DNA of 64,000 nt from Solirubrobacter phytolaccae (GTDB lineage Bacteria; Actinomycetota; Thermoleophilia; Solirubrobacterales; Solirubrobacteraceae), in contig NZ_JAPDDP010000013.1 in assembly GCF_027587195.1 (NCBI RefSeq), positions 62,001 to 126,000 on the forward strand. Direction: 5' to 3'. Of the stretch, positions 7,316 to 15,851 are shown piece after piece. Each line of letters begins with the position of its first letter. Positions within the stretch are counted from its first letter, which is position 1. Below the pieces are notes generated by a model. It saw nothing but the letters and a program-made list of their open reading frames with translations. It was not told the DNA's origin and ran no database searches. The position numbers and the translations under genes are program-made.

Positions 7316-8487
7316 GCAGCGCGGCGCCTCTGGCGGTGCGGCGGGACCCGCAGCACGGCTACCTCGGCGGCGTGTGCGCCGGGTTCGCCGCCCGCGTCGG
7401 GATCGATCCGCTCCTGATCCGGATCGGGTTCATCGCCGCGGTCGCGCTCGGCGGCGTGGCGATCCCGCTGTACGCCATCGCCTGGGTGCTGATCCCGTCC
7501 GACAGCCCCGAGCGGCCCGCCTTCCAACGGCTGCTCACGCGGCAGGACACGTGGCTCGTCGCCGCGGGCATGGGCTGCCTGACCGCCGCCGGGCTGCTCC
7601 TGCTGCGCACCTGGGACGTGTGGTTCGTCAACGACCGGTTCCTGTGGCCGCTCGTGATCGCGGCGACGGGCGGCGCGCTCATCTGGCGCCAGTCGCAGAC
7701 CGCGCCGGAACGGGTGGCGCAGCGCGCTCGGCTTCCGCGCCAGACCGTCAACCGGGCGACCGCGGGCGCGGCGCTCGTGGTCGGCGGTGCGCTGATCTTC
7801 CTGTACGCCAATGACGCGCTGGCGCCGGCGCGCGACGTCGTCGTCCCGGTCCTGGTGATCCTCGTCGCGGTGGCGATCATCCTCGCGCCGTGGTGGATCC
7901 GGCTGGTGCGTGGCCTGGCCGACGAACGCGCGGCACGCATCCGGTCGCAGGAGCGGGCCGAGGTCGCCGCGCACCTGCACGACTCCGTCCTGCAGACGCT
8001 CGCGCTGGTCCAGAAGCGCGCCGACGACCCGCGCGAGGTCGCCGCGCTCGCCCGCCGTCAGGAGCGCGAGCTGCGCGCGTGGCTGAACAACTCGCGGCCG
8101 TCGGGCGAAGAGACGCTCGCGAGTGCGCTGGAGGCCGCGGCCGCGGAGGTGGAAGGCGACCACCATGTGCCGATCGAGGTCGTCACGGTCGGCGACCGGC
8201 CGCTCGACGATCGCAGCGCGGCGCTCGTGGCGGCCGCGCGCGAGGCGCTCGTGAACGCGTCGAAGTTCGCGGGCCCGGAGCCGATCTCCCTCTACGTCGA
8301 GGCGACCGAGGAGCGCGTCGAGGTGTTCGTGCGCGACCGCGGGCCCGGGTTCGACGTCGAGGAGGTCCCGACCGACCGGCGCGGCGTCCGTGACTCTATT
8401 GTCGGTCGCATGGAGCGCCATGGAGGCCACGCGACCGTGCACTCGACGCCCGGCTACGGCACCGAGGTCGAGCTGGTGATCGAATGA
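7312..8487 (+). CDS. PspC-domain histidine kinase (NarL-partner type)
   Basis: A 391-residue sensor kinase starting at GTG 7312. An N-terminal PspC domain (GYLGGVCAGFAARVGIDPLL, residues about 16-35, plus helices) is followed by more membrane segments to about residue 205. A HisKA_3-type dimerisation helix carries the phospho-accepting His223 in AAHLHDSVLQTL. The ATPase domain has REALVNASKFAG (N box) and RDRGPGF (G box) and ends GYGTEVELVIE. It should autophosphorylate in response to envelope stress and pass phosphate to the response regulator encoded next, whose ATG overlaps this stop. A PspC domain in the kinase as well as in the separate LiaF-like protein suggests hetero-oligomers in the membrane. 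Confidence 0.9.
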   Translation: MSSAAPLAVRRDPQHGYLGGVCAGFAARVGIDPLLIRIGFIAAVALGGVAIPLYAIAWVLIPSDSPERPAFQRLLTRQDTWLVAAGMGCLTAAGLLLLRTWDVWFVNDRFLWPLVIAATGGALIWRQSQTAPERVAQRARLPRQTVNRATAGAALVVGGALIFLYANDALAPARDVVVPVLVILVAVAIILAPWWIRLVRGLADERAARIRSQERAEVAAHLHDSVLQTLALVQKRADDPREVAALARRQERELRAWLNNSRPSGEETLASALEAAAAEVEGDHHVPIEVVTVGDRPLDDRSAALVAAAREALVNASKFAGPEPISLYVEATEERVEVFVRDRGPGFDVEEVPTDRRGVRDSIVGRMERHGGHATVHSTPGYGTEVELVIE

Positions 8488-9122
8488 CCACGGTCGTGAT
8501 CGTCGACGACCACTCGCTGTTCCGCGCCGGCGTGCGCGCCGAGCTGGACGGCCTGGTGGACGTGATCGGGGACGCGGCGACCGTCGAGGACGCGGTGAAG
8601 TGCGTCGTCGAACTGGAGCCCGACGTCGTCCTGCTCGACGTGCACATGCCGGGCGGCGGCGGCCTGGAGGTGCTGCGCCAGGTGGCCGAGAAGCGCCCCG
8701 CGCAGCGGTTCCTCGCGCTGTCCGTGTCCGACGCGCCCGAGGACGTGATCGCGATCATCCGCGCCGGCGCGCGCGGCTACGTGACCAAGACGATCAGCGG
8801 TGAGGAGCTGGCGGACGCCGTGCGGCGGATCTCCGACGGCGACGCCGTGTTCTCCCCGCGACTGGCCGGGTTCGTGCTCGACGCGTTCGCCGCGGGAGCC
8901 GCGCCGGTCGAGGTCGACGAAGAGCTCGAGCAGCTCACGACGCGCGAGCGCGAGGTCCTGCGCCACATCGCCCGCGGCTACCTGTACAAGGAGATCGCGG
9001 CGCGGCTGAACATCTCCACCAAGACGGTCGAGGCGCACGTGAGCGCGGTGCTCCGGAAGTTGCAGCTGTCCTCCCGACACGAGTTGTCCCGATGGGCAGT
9101 CCAGCGGCGTCTGGTGGACTAG
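8484..9122 (+). CDS. NarL/FixJ-family response regulator
   Basis: A 212-residue two-domain regulator. The receiver domain has the acidic pocket at VDDHS, phospho-acceptor Asp52 in VLLDVHMPG and the lysine in VTKTI. The C-terminal LuxR-type helix-turn-helix reads LTTREREVLRHIARGYLYKE and then STKTVEAHVSAVLRKL. It overlaps the kinase stop by four bases and is certainly its cognate partner. Targets are unknown, but the perfect inverted repeat 47 bases upstream of the operon is a natural candidate. This is the last gene of the operon; a 114-base gap follows. Confidence 0.94.
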   Translation: MTTVVIVDDHSLFRAGVRAELDGLVDVIGDAATVEDAVKCVVELEPDVVLLDVHMPGGGGLEVLRQVAEKRPAQRFLALSVSDAPEDVIAIIRAGARGYVTKTISGEELADAVRRISDGDAVFSPRLAGFVLDAFAAGAAPVEVDEELEQLTTREREVLRHIARGYLYKEIAARLNISTKTVEAHVSAVLRKLQLSSRHELSRWAVQRRLVD

Positions 9123-9236
9123 TGCCGGCGATGGCGAACACGTGCGATCGCTGGCGGTCGCCGGCGCCGGCTGGGGCCGCACGGTGACCGGTGGTGTACT
9201 GGTGGTCCATGGCCGGTCGCCGGGTGGTTCCAGGCG

Positions 9237-9815
9237 GTGATCGGCGGACGCCAGAATCGTGCGGGTTCGCCTGAGCCGGCACTCAGCGAGCTGCGCGACG
9301 AGATCGTCGCGCACTCCGGTTGCGGCTACGAGCCGTGCGAGACGGCCACCCAGACCGTTCCCGGTGACGGGAACCCGGAGGCGTCGGTCGTGTTCGTCGG
9401 TGAGGCGCCGGGAAAGAACGAGGACGAGCAGGGAAGGCCGTTCATCGGCCGCGCCGGGAAGCTGCTGGACGAGCTGCTGGCCGAGGCCGGCCTCGTGCGC
9501 GCCGACGTCTGGATCACCAACGTGGTGAAGGCGCGGCCGCCGAAGAACCGTGACCCGAAGGCGCCGGAGATCGCGCACTGGATGCCGTTCCTGGAGCGCG
9601 AGCTGGAGCTCATCCAGCCGCAGCTGATCGTGCCGCTGGGCCGGCACGCGCTCAAGCACTTCGCGCCGACCGCGAAGATCGGCGAGGTCCACGGGACGCT
9701 CATCGAAGCGCGCGTGTTCCCCCTCTACCACCCGGCCGCGGCGATGTACAACCAGACGCTCAAGAGCACGCTGTTCGAGGACGCTCGCGCCCTCGGCGCG
9801 CTGCTCAGTCGCTGA
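9237..9815 (+). CDS. Family 4-type uracil-DNA glycosylase, cluster ligands reduced
   Basis: A 192-residue protein with the uracil-DNA glycosylase signature VGEAPGKNEDEQGRPFIGRA (residues about 54-73), the ITNVVKARPP strand and the terminal LYHPAAAMYN motif, matching the thermophile/archaeal family 4 layout. It should excise uracil from deaminated DNA. Family 4 enzymes normally hold a 4Fe-4S cluster with four cysteines. Here Cys29 aligns with the first and Cys34 may replace the second, but the third and fourth positions are Ala99 (VKARPP instead of VKCRPP) and about Ala113. The cluster is therefore probably absent. The start is GTG at 9237. It converges with and overlaps the MarR gene by 11 bases. 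Confidence 0.85.
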   Translation: MIGGRQNRAGSPEPALSELRDEIVAHSGCGYEPCETATQTVPGDGNPEASVVFVGEAPGKNEDEQGRPFIGRAGKLLDELLAEAGLVRADVWITNVVKARPPKNRDPKAPEIAHWMPFLERELELIQPQLIVPLGRHALKHFAPTAKIGEVHGTLIEARVFPLYHPAAAMYNQTLKSTLFEDARALGALLSR

Positions 9816-10254
9816 GGTCCTCGAGCACGACCCGCAGCCGGTCGAGCGCTTCGGCCAGCTGGGCGTGCTCCTCGCGGCCGAGCGCCTCGCGCAGGCGCCG
9901 CTCGAGCGCGAGCTGACGCTCGTTCGCGTCCCGCCGCGCCGCCTCGCCCGCCTCGGTGACGCGCAGGGCGACGCCGTAGCCGCGTGCGCCGAGCCCGCGC
10001 TCGAGGAACCCGAGCTCCTGCAGTCGCGCGACGGTCCGGCTGATGCCCTGCTGGCTGGTGGGGAGGACCCGGGCGATGTCGGCGATCGACGTGCCGGGGT
10101 TCGCGGCGATCACGTCCAGCACGCCCGCGGTCGTCGGGGTCAGGGGCGTGTCGGCGAGCGCGGCCTCGCCCAGCATCTGCGAGCGCGCCGACGTCTCCCA
10201 CAGCAGATGGCCGACCCGTCCCGCGTCCTCGAACGTCCGCTCCACCTTCGGCAT
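9805..10254 (-). CDS. MarR-family transcriptional regulator
   Basis: A 149-residue winged-helix regulator. The recognition region reads TSIADIARVLPTSQQGISRT (about residues 55-75), followed by VARLQELGFLERG and the wing. The long C-terminal helices typical of MarR dimers are present. ATG at 10254 gives the standard MarR length; the upstream in-frame residues overlap the promoter. It is divergent from a DHA2-type multidrug transporter, and the shared 55-base region contains two copies of a CAACATGTTG palindrome. The expected arrangement is ligand-relieved repression of itself and the pump. Confidence 0.92.
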   Translation of the reverse strand: MPKVERTFEDAGRVGHLLWETSARSQMLGEAALADTPLTPTTAGVLDVIAANPGTSIADIARVLPTSQQGISRTVARLQELGFLERGLGARGYGVALRVTEAGEAARRDANERQLALERRLREALGREEHAQLAEALDRLRVVLEDLSD

Positions 10255-10284
10255 CGCGCCGGATCGTAACAACCTTGCGTTCTC

Positions 10285-10296
10285 ACAACATGTTGT
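10285..10296. promoter_or_regulatory. MarR operator, site 1
   Basis: The perfect 12-base palindrome ACAACATGTTGT lies midway between the divergent marR and MFS starts. Size, symmetry and position are typical of MarR binding sites. Confidence 0.72.
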
Positions 10297-10309
10297 TATC
10301 TTCCGCTCC

Positions 10310-11698
10310 ATGGAACACAACATGTTGGGATCTCAACGCAAGTGGTGGACGCTCGTGGCCGTCTGCCTGGGCACGTTCATGCTGCTGCTGGACGTGACGA
10401 TCGTGATCGTCGCGCTGCCCGACATCCGCACCGACCTCGGCGCTCGGGTGTCCGACGTGCAGTGGGTGGTCGACGCCTACGCGCTGTCGCTCGCGGCGCT
10501 GCTGCTGACGGCCGGGTCATTGGCGGACCTGCTCGGCCGGCGCCGCGTCTACGTCGCGGGCCTGGCGATCTTCACCGCCGCCTCGGTGCTGTGCGGGCTG
10601 GCGCAGTCGCCGCTGATGCTGATCCTGTGCCGCGCCGTGCAGGGCATCGGCGGCGCGGTCATGTTCTCCACCGCGCTCGCGCTGATCGCCCAGACGTTCC
10701 ACGGCCGTGAGCGCGGCACCGCGTTCGGCATCTGGGGCGCGGTCACCGGCATCAGCACCGCGCTCGGGCCGGTGCTCGGCGGCGTGCTGACGACCGGCCT
10801 GAGCTGGCACTGGATCTTTCTGGTCAACCTGCCGGTCGGGATCGCCGCGATCGTCATCACGCTGCGCGTGGTCGAGGAGTCGCGCTCGGGACACGCGCGT
10901 CGCGTCGACGTCCCGGGCGTCGCCGTCTTCACCGCCGGTCTGCTGAGCCTCGTCTACGGGTTGATCCGCGCGAGCGACCACGGCTGGACGGACGGGGTCG
11001 TCGTCGGCTGCCTGGTCGTCGGCGCCGTGCTGCTCGCGGCGTTCCCGCTGGTGGAGCGCGCGGTGCCGCACCCGATGCTCGACCTCACGCTGTTCCGCAA
11101 GCCGACCTTCGTCGGCGGGCTGATCGCCGCGTTCGGCATGAACGGCTCGCTGTTCGCGATCATGCTCTACCTGGTCCTGTACCTGCAGGACCAGCTCGGC
11201 TACACGCCGCTCGAGACCGGCGTGCGGATCATGCTGATCACCGGCGCGACGCTGCTCACCGCGATCCCCGCCGGGCGGTTGGCCGACCGCTACCCGCGGC
11301 TGCTTATCGCGCCCGGGCTGGTGCTCGTCGGCTCGGGGCTGCTGCTGATGCGCGGGCTGGACGCCGAGTCGGGCTGGACGCATCTGCTCCCCGGCTTCAT
11401 CGTCGCCGGCCTCGGCAGCGGGCTCGTGAACCCGACGCTCGCCTCCACGGCGGTCGGCGTGGTCCAGCCGCGGTTCGCGGGCATGGCGTCGGGCATCAAC
11501 ACCACGGCGCGGCAGGTCGGGATCGCCGCTAGCGTCGCCGCGCTCGGCTCGATCCTCGCCGCGCACCAACGCGCCGGCGGCTCGTTCGTGTCCGGCCTGG
11601 ACGAGCTGCTGCTGATCGTCGCGGTCGTGGCCTTCGTCGCCGCGGCCTGCGCGGCGGTGCTCATCCGGCCGCGTGACCTCGTCGGCCACGGGGAGTAG
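10310..11698 (+). CDS. DHA2-family (EmrB/QacA-like) MFS drug transporter
   Basis: A 462-residue membrane protein with about fourteen transmembrane helices. Helix 1 carries FMLLLDVTIVIVALPDI, the loop 2-3 motif is GSLADLLGRRRVY, and the antiporter motif C reads TGISTALGPVLGGVL. These define the DHA2 proton/drug antiporter group. It likely exports toxic organic compounds. ATG at 10310 is chosen, with ATG at 10322 as an alternative. The second MarR palindrome overlaps the start of the gene, so binding there would block initiation directly. Confidence 0.93.
   Translation: MEHNMLGSQRKWWTLVAVCLGTFMLLLDVTIVIVALPDIRTDLGARVSDVQWVVDAYALSLAALLLTAGSLADLLGRRRVYVAGLAIFTAASVLCGLAQSPLMLILCRAVQGIGGAVMFSTALALIAQTFHGRERGTAFGIWGAVTGISTALGPVLGGVLTTGLSWHWIFLVNLPVGIAAIVITLRVVEESRSGHARRVDVPGVAVFTAGLLSLVYGLIRASDHGWTDGVVVGCLVVGAVLLAAFPLVERAVPHPMLDLTLFRKPTFVGGLIAAFGMNGSLFAIMLYLVLYLQDQLGYTPLETGVRIMLITGATLLTAIPAGRLADRYPRLLIAPGLVLVGSGLLLMRGLDAESGWTHLLPGFIVAGLGSGLVNPTLASTAVGVVQPRFAGMASGINTTARQVGIAASVAALGSILAAHQRAGGSFVSGLDELLLIVAVVAFVAAACAAVLIRPRDLVGHGE
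10318..10327. promoter_or_regulatory. MarR operator, site 2 overlapping the MFS start
   Basis: CAACATGTTG repeats the core of the first site 33 bases away, about three helical turns centre to centre, and lies within the first codons of the transporter gene. Confidence 0.65.
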
Positions 11699-11708
11699 TG
11701 TCCGACCC

Positions 11709-13532
11709 GTGTTGCGCTCGGGTCTGATCGCGCTCGTGCTGCTGGCGTTCGCCGCGCCCGCCCAGGCGCAGCTCGCGAAGCCGCAGACGAAGTCGTTGGA
11801 CTCGGAGGCGCCGCCCGGCTCGCCACCGCACTGGCTCCCGAACGAGACGTGGGTGATGCAGCACTGGCTGCCCTACGACGAGACGCGGCTGTACGCGTTG
11901 ATGGGCGTCACGCGCGGGGAGATCTGGCGCTGGCTGCGCGACGACACGCGCAACGTGGCCGGCCTCGCGGCGCTGCACGGCTACCCGGACCCGCACGTGC
12001 TGGCGCGGGAGCTGGTCGCGCCGTGGCAGGGCAAGCTGCGTGAGCCGGAGCGGATGGCGCTGCTCGAGAAGCGCGCGCTCAGCACGCTGACGCAGGGTCA
12101 CCTCGCGCAGCACATCTTCTTCCACTCGCTGCACCAGAACGCGATCCCGGACAACGCGCCGGAGATCTTCGGAACGAGCACCACCCGCTTCCGCGACCTG
12201 CGCCGCAGCGAGCTGTCGCCGCTGATGATCTGCCGCCTGAACGGGCTCTCGCGCTCGCACGCGCAGGCGGCGGCCGAGAAGACCCTGCGGGCCATGGCCG
12301 CGCGCGGCGTGAAGGGCCAGGCGATCCCGGCGTCGCAGGCGGACCGGCTGCTCGCCCGCCAGCTCCGGCAGGTCCCGCGCTGGCTGCAGCAGACGCGCTA
12401 CAACGGCCCGCCGCCGCTCAAGCAGCCGCGCGGGTCGATCGCCACCGCCTCCAACTACTCCAACAACGCGGTGCTGGCGGGCAATGGCGAGCGGGTCGCG
12501 TTCGAGTCCTACGAGGCCAAGCTCGCGGTCGCCAAGGCCAAGGGCGAGATCGGCGTCGTCGCGGGCGCGCTGGACGGTACCGGCGAGCGGCTGCGGCGCC
12601 CCGGGCGCGGGCCGGCCTCGGCCTACAACCCGGCCGTCAGCGCCGACGGCCGCTTCGTCGCCTTCGAGTCCGCCGAGGGCAACTACAACTTCGCCAAGCG
12701 CTACGGGCAGATGGCCGTGTGGGTGCACGACACGCGGCGCGACGTCGCCATCCCGGCCTCGCGCAGCACGTTGCGCGTCCCGTTCTCCGCCTACAACCCG
12801 ACCATCTCCGGCGACGGCCGCGTGGTCGCGTACGAGACCTCCGAGTCCGAGCGCGGCGCCCTCGCGGTGTGGGTGACGGACCTGCGCACACGCCGCTCGC
12901 GACTCGTCGGCAACGACATCTACGAGCCGGCGCTGTCGGCGGACGGCCGTTACCTCGTGTTCACCGGCGCCGGGTCGCAGGTGTTCCTGCGCGACCTGCA
13001 GCGCGGGACGACCCGCCCGGTCTCGAGCGGCCAAGAGGCGTGGGAGCCGGTCGTGAGCCGCGGCGGCCGCGTCGTCGCGTTCACGCAGGGCGGCAAGATC
13101 GTGGTGACCGGCGCGGGTGAGACCGTCATCGCGCTGCCCGGCGCGGCCCTGTCCGAGCCGTCCCTGTCCGCGAACGGTCGTCGCGTCGCGTTCACCGCGC
13201 GCGGCGCGGGTTCGGAGTCGACCGCCGTCTACGTGCGCGACCTGGCGACGGGCGCGACCGAGCTCGTCTCGCGCAGCTCGGCCGGCGTGCCCGCGATGGG
13301 CGCGAGCGCCCGCCCGTCGATCTCCGCCGACGGCACGCGCGTCGCCTTCACCTCGGACGCCTGGAACCTCGTGCCGAGCAAGTGCAACCCGGCGCGCGGG
13401 ATCTTCGTCCGCGACCTCGCGAGCGGCACGACGACGCTCGTCTCCCGCGGCGACGGCGCGAACGCCGGCCTCGGCCCGACCAAGGGCTCGGGCGGCTCCG
13501 GCGCGATGCGCATCGCGCTCATGTGCGCCTAG
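11709..13532 (+). CDS. Secreted TolB/WD40-like beta-propeller protein
   Basis: A 607-residue exported protein. GTG at 11709 opens a signal peptide (VLRSGLIALVLLAFAAPAQA). Residues about 25-240 are mainly helical with many aromatic residues and resemble nothing I can name. From about residue 250 to the end there are repeated blades with the PD40/TolB-type signature SADGRFVAFES, SGDGRVVAYET, SADGRYLVFTG, SANGRRVAFTA and SADGTRVAFTS, consistent with a six- to seven-bladed propeller. Such domains bind other proteins or glycans outside the cell, and no enzymatic motif is visible. A TAGTGT box at 11696-11701 lies 7 bases before the start with no Shine-Dalgarno sequence, so the message may be leaderless. 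Confidence 0.82.
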   Translation: MLRSGLIALVLLAFAAPAQAQLAKPQTKSLDSEAPPGSPPHWLPNETWVMQHWLPYDETRLYALMGVTRGEIWRWLRDDTRNVAGLAALHGYPDPHVLARELVAPWQGKLREPERMALLEKRALSTLTQGHLAQHIFFHSLHQNAIPDNAPEIFGTSTTRFRDLRRSELSPLMICRLNGLSRSHAQAAAEKTLRAMAARGVKGQAIPASQADRLLARQLRQVPRWLQQTRYNGPPPLKQPRGSIATASNYSNNAVLAGNGERVAFESYEAKLAVAKAKGEIGVVAGALDGTGERLRRPGRGPASAYNPAVSADGRFVAFESAEGNYNFAKRYGQMAVWVHDTRRDVAIPASRSTLRVPFSAYNPTISGDGRVVAYETSESERGALAVWVTDLRTRRSRLVGNDIYEPALSADGRYLVFTGAGSQVFLRDLQRGTTRPVSSGQEAWEPVVSRGGRVVAFTQGGKIVVTGAGETVIALPGAALSEPSLSANGRRVAFTARGAGSESTAVYVRDLATGATELVSRSSAGVPAMGASARPSISADGTRVAFTSDAWNLVPSKCNPARGIFVRDLASGTTTLVSRGDGANAGLGPTKGSGGSGAMRIALMCA

Positions 13533-14638
13533 TTGCTGCCAGCACTCCTGAGCGACGTGCCGCGTTTGCGCTTGTGCAGGCCGAAGCGGGCCGGGAGCGG
13601 CTCGCCGCCGTCCCAGGCGGTCGCGATCCGCTCGGCCATCGCGGGGCCGTGCTTGAAGCCGTGGCCCGAGCCGCCGCCGACGATCCAGACGGACGGGTGC
13701 TCCGGGTGCGGCGCGGCGATGAACTGCGAGTCCGGCGAGATCTCGTAGCGGCACGTCTTCGAGCCGACGAGCCGGGCCGTCGCCAGCGCCGGGAAGCGGT
13801 CGGCGACGTACCCGCGCGTGAGCCTCTCGGTCTCGGCGGTGGCCGGCGGCAGGTCGGCGTCGGGTTCCAGGAGCGGGCCCTCCATGTCCCAGGCGACCTT
13901 CACGCCCAGGTCGTGGAGATCGCCGGTGCCGTAGACGGCGCGGTCGTAGTCGACCCAGCCGGGCGCGTGCTTCCAGCCGGGATCACCTTCGAAGAAGAAC
14001 AGCTCCTGGCGCGTCACCCGGAGCTCGACCAGCCCCGCGAAGAGCTTCGCGAGCCAGCCGCCGCAGCTCCAGACGACGCGGTCCGCCTCCAGCACCTCGT
14101 CCCCGACGACCACTCGATCGCCGTCCGGCCGCGCCACACCCCGGACCACCCGCGCGCCCCGGGCAGCCGCCGCGGCGGCGAGCGTCTGCACGCCGAGCTG
14201 CGCCCGCAAAACACCGGCCTCGGGCTCGTGCAGCACCCACGCGAGGTCGCCGCCGTCGAAGGACGGGAACTGCGCGGCGGCCTCGCTCACCTCCTGGCGC
14301 ACGACCGGGATGCCGAGGCCGCGCAGCGTGGCCTCCGAGGTCGTTTCCCAGCCGTCGTCGCCATGCGCGAACCACGAGATCCCACACTCGGTCAGCAGCG
14401 ACGCGCCGGTCTCGGCCTCGAGCTCGAGCCACAGCGTCCGCGCGCGGCGCGCCATCGCCGAGTAGTCCGCGTCCGGGCCGTGCGCGCAGCGGATCAGCCG
14501 CGTCTCGCCGCCGGACGTCGCGCGCACGTCGCCCGGCTCGAACTGGTCGACGAGCACGACCTCGTCGCCGCGCTCGGCCAGCCACCACGCCAAGGATGCG
14601 CCGAACGTGCCGGCGCCCACGATCACGACTCGCTCCAC
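13529..14638 (-). CDS. FAD-dependent amine oxidase, sarcosine/N-methyltryptophan oxidase family
   Basis: A 369-residue DAO-superfamily flavoprotein. GTG at 14638 is followed at once by the dinucleotide motif VVIVGAGTFGASLAWWL. The C-terminal half has GSKTCRYEISPDSQFI, whose cysteine matches the residue that binds FAD covalently in monomeric sarcosine oxidase and N-methyltryptophan oxidase, and then GGGSGHGFKHGP, the second flavin loop. Length and motifs fit the MSOX/SolA group, which oxidises secondary N-methyl amino acids with oxygen to give formaldehyde and hydrogen peroxide. The exact substrate is uncertain. Its stop overlaps that of the convergent propeller gene (CTAG). Confidence 0.88.
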   Translation of the reverse strand: MERVVIVGAGTFGASLAWWLAERGDEVVLVDQFEPGDVRATSGGETRLIRCAHGPDADYSAMARRARTLWLELEAETGASLLTECGISWFAHGDDGWETTSEATLRGLGIPVVRQEVSEAAAQFPSFDGGDLAWVLHEPEAGVLRAQLGVQTLAAAAAARGARVVRGVARPDGDRVVVGDEVLEADRVVWSCGGWLAKLFAGLVELRVTRQELFFFEGDPGWKHAPGWVDYDRAVYGTGDLHDLGVKVAWDMEGPLLEPDADLPPATAETERLTRGYVADRFPALATARLVGSKTCRYEISPDSQFIAAPHPEHPSVWIVGGGSGHGFKHGPAMAERIATAWDGGEPLPARFGLHKRKRGTSLRSAGSN

Positions 14639-14661
14639 GCCGAGACGGTACAAACAACGGT

Positions 14662-15306
14662 GTGCTCGCCGCTGCGCTCGCCACGCTCGTGATCGGCCAC
14701 TCGGCCGAGGGTCGTGAGATCCGCGCCACCCGCGTCGGCGACGAGCAGGCGCCGGTCACGGTGCTGGTGGTCGGCGACGTGCACGGGAACGAGCCGGCGG
14801 GGGAGGCGATCGTGCAGGCGCTCCGCAAGACCAACGTCGACGGCGTCCAGTTCTGGCTCGTCCGCACCGCGAACCCCGACGGCCGCGCCGACCGCACCCG
14901 TCAGAACGCCCGCGGCGTGGACCTCAACCGCAACTTCCCGTACCGCTGGGCGCCCGGCGCGAAGGGCACGTACTACCCCGGGCCCAAGGCGGGCTCGGAG
15001 CCGGAGACGAAGGCGCTGATGCGGCTCGTCCGCCGCATCCGCCCGCAGCTCGGCATCTACTACCACCAGCACATGGGCATCACCGTCCGCGCCCGCGGCG
15101 TCGACGCGAAGGTCCAGCGCGACTACGCGCGCCGCACCGGCCTGCCGCTGCGCTCACTGCCCAACTACCACGGCACCGCGATCGGCTGGCAGAACCACCT
15201 GATCAAGGATGGGACGGCGTTCGTGGTCGAGCTCAAAGCCGGGCCGGCCCCGGTCAAGCGCCACGTCGACGCGGTCCTCGCCGCGGCAAGGAGCTACACG
15301 CGATGA
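14662..15306 (+). CDS. M14-family zinc carboxypeptidase (MpaA-like)
   Basis: A 214-residue zinc peptidase. The opening LVIGHSAEGREI matches the first strand of MpaA/murein-peptide amidases. The metal ligands are His41 and Glu44 in GDVHGNEPAGE, with a later histidine in YYHQHMG, and the catalytic glutamate lies in AFVVELKAG near the C-terminus. VRTANPDGRA and DLNRNFPYRW are further family hallmarks. MpaA-type enzymes cleave the bond to meso-diaminopimelate in wall peptides; other M14 members trim C-terminal residues. No clear signal peptide remains after the chosen GTG, so it may act in the cytoplasm on recycled wall peptides. Its stop overlaps the next ATG. Confidence 0.85.
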   Translation: MLAAALATLVIGHSAEGREIRATRVGDEQAPVTVLVVGDVHGNEPAGEAIVQALRKTNVDGVQFWLVRTANPDGRADRTRQNARGVDLNRNFPYRWAPGAKGTYYPGPKAGSEPETKALMRLVRRIRPQLGIYYHQHMGITVRARGVDAKVQRDYARRTGLPLRSLPNYHGTAIGWQNHLIKDGTAFVVELKAGPAPVKRHVDAVLAAARSYTR

Positions 15307-15851
15307 AGATCGTCCTGGTCCGTCACGGCGAGACCGAGTGGAGCGCGTCGGGCAAGCACACGTCCGTCAGCGACATCCCGCTCACCGAGCGCGGCCGCGA
15401 GGCGGCGGCGCGTCTGCGCGGGCAGCTCGGCGACTTCGCGCTCGTCCTCGCCTCCCCGCGTGTGCGTGCCCGGGAGACCGCCCGCCTCGCCGGGTTCGAG
15501 GCCCCGGAGATCACGCCCGACCTGGCCGAGGTCGACTATGGCGACTACGAGGGCCTCACCACCGACACCATCCGCGAGACCCGCCCGGGCTGGACGCTGT
15601 GGGCCGACGGCTCACCCGGCGGCGAGACGCTCGCCGAGGCCGGCGCGCGGGTCGACCGAGTGATCGCGCGCGCCCTGGAGGCCGACGGCGACGTGATCGT
15701 GTTCGCGCACGGCCACATCCTGCGCGTGCTCGCCGCCCGCTGGATCGAGCTGCCGCCCGAGCGAGGAGCGAGCCTCGCGCTCGACACCGCAGCCGTCTCC
15801 GAGCTGGGCTTCGAGCGCGAGACCCGCGTCATCGCGCGCTGGAACGGCTAG
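15303..15851 (+). CDS. Histidine phosphatase-superfamily protein
   Basis: A 182-residue phosphoglycerate-mutase-like enzyme. The catalytic motif LVRHGETEWS supplies the nucleophilic histidine. SPRVRARETA follows, then the acid residue in EVDYGDYEG and the second histidine in FAHGHILRVLAARW. These are the hallmarks of branch 1 histidine phosphatases such as broad-specificity phosphatases and GpmB-like proteins. It starts within the stop of the M14 peptidase (ATGA), so the two are co-expressed, and its end overlaps the convergent small secreted protein gene. The substrate is unknown. Confidence 0.9.
   Translation: MKIVLVRHGETEWSASGKHTSVSDIPLTERGREAAARLRGQLGDFALVLASPRVRARETARLAGFEAPEITPDLAEVDYGDYEGLTTDTIRETRPGWTLWADGSPGGETLAEAGARVDRVIARALEADGDVIVFAHGHILRVLAARWIELPPERGASLALDTAAVSELGFERETRVIARWNG

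Noticed and set aside
9237-9815. UdgX-type uracil-binding glycosylase
   Set aside because: The KRRIH loop that defines UdgX is missing; the motifs match family 4.
11661-13754. 697-codon open frame on the minus strand
   Set aside because: Antisense to the beta-propeller gene, which has a signal peptide and repeated blades; the frame has only compositional bias.
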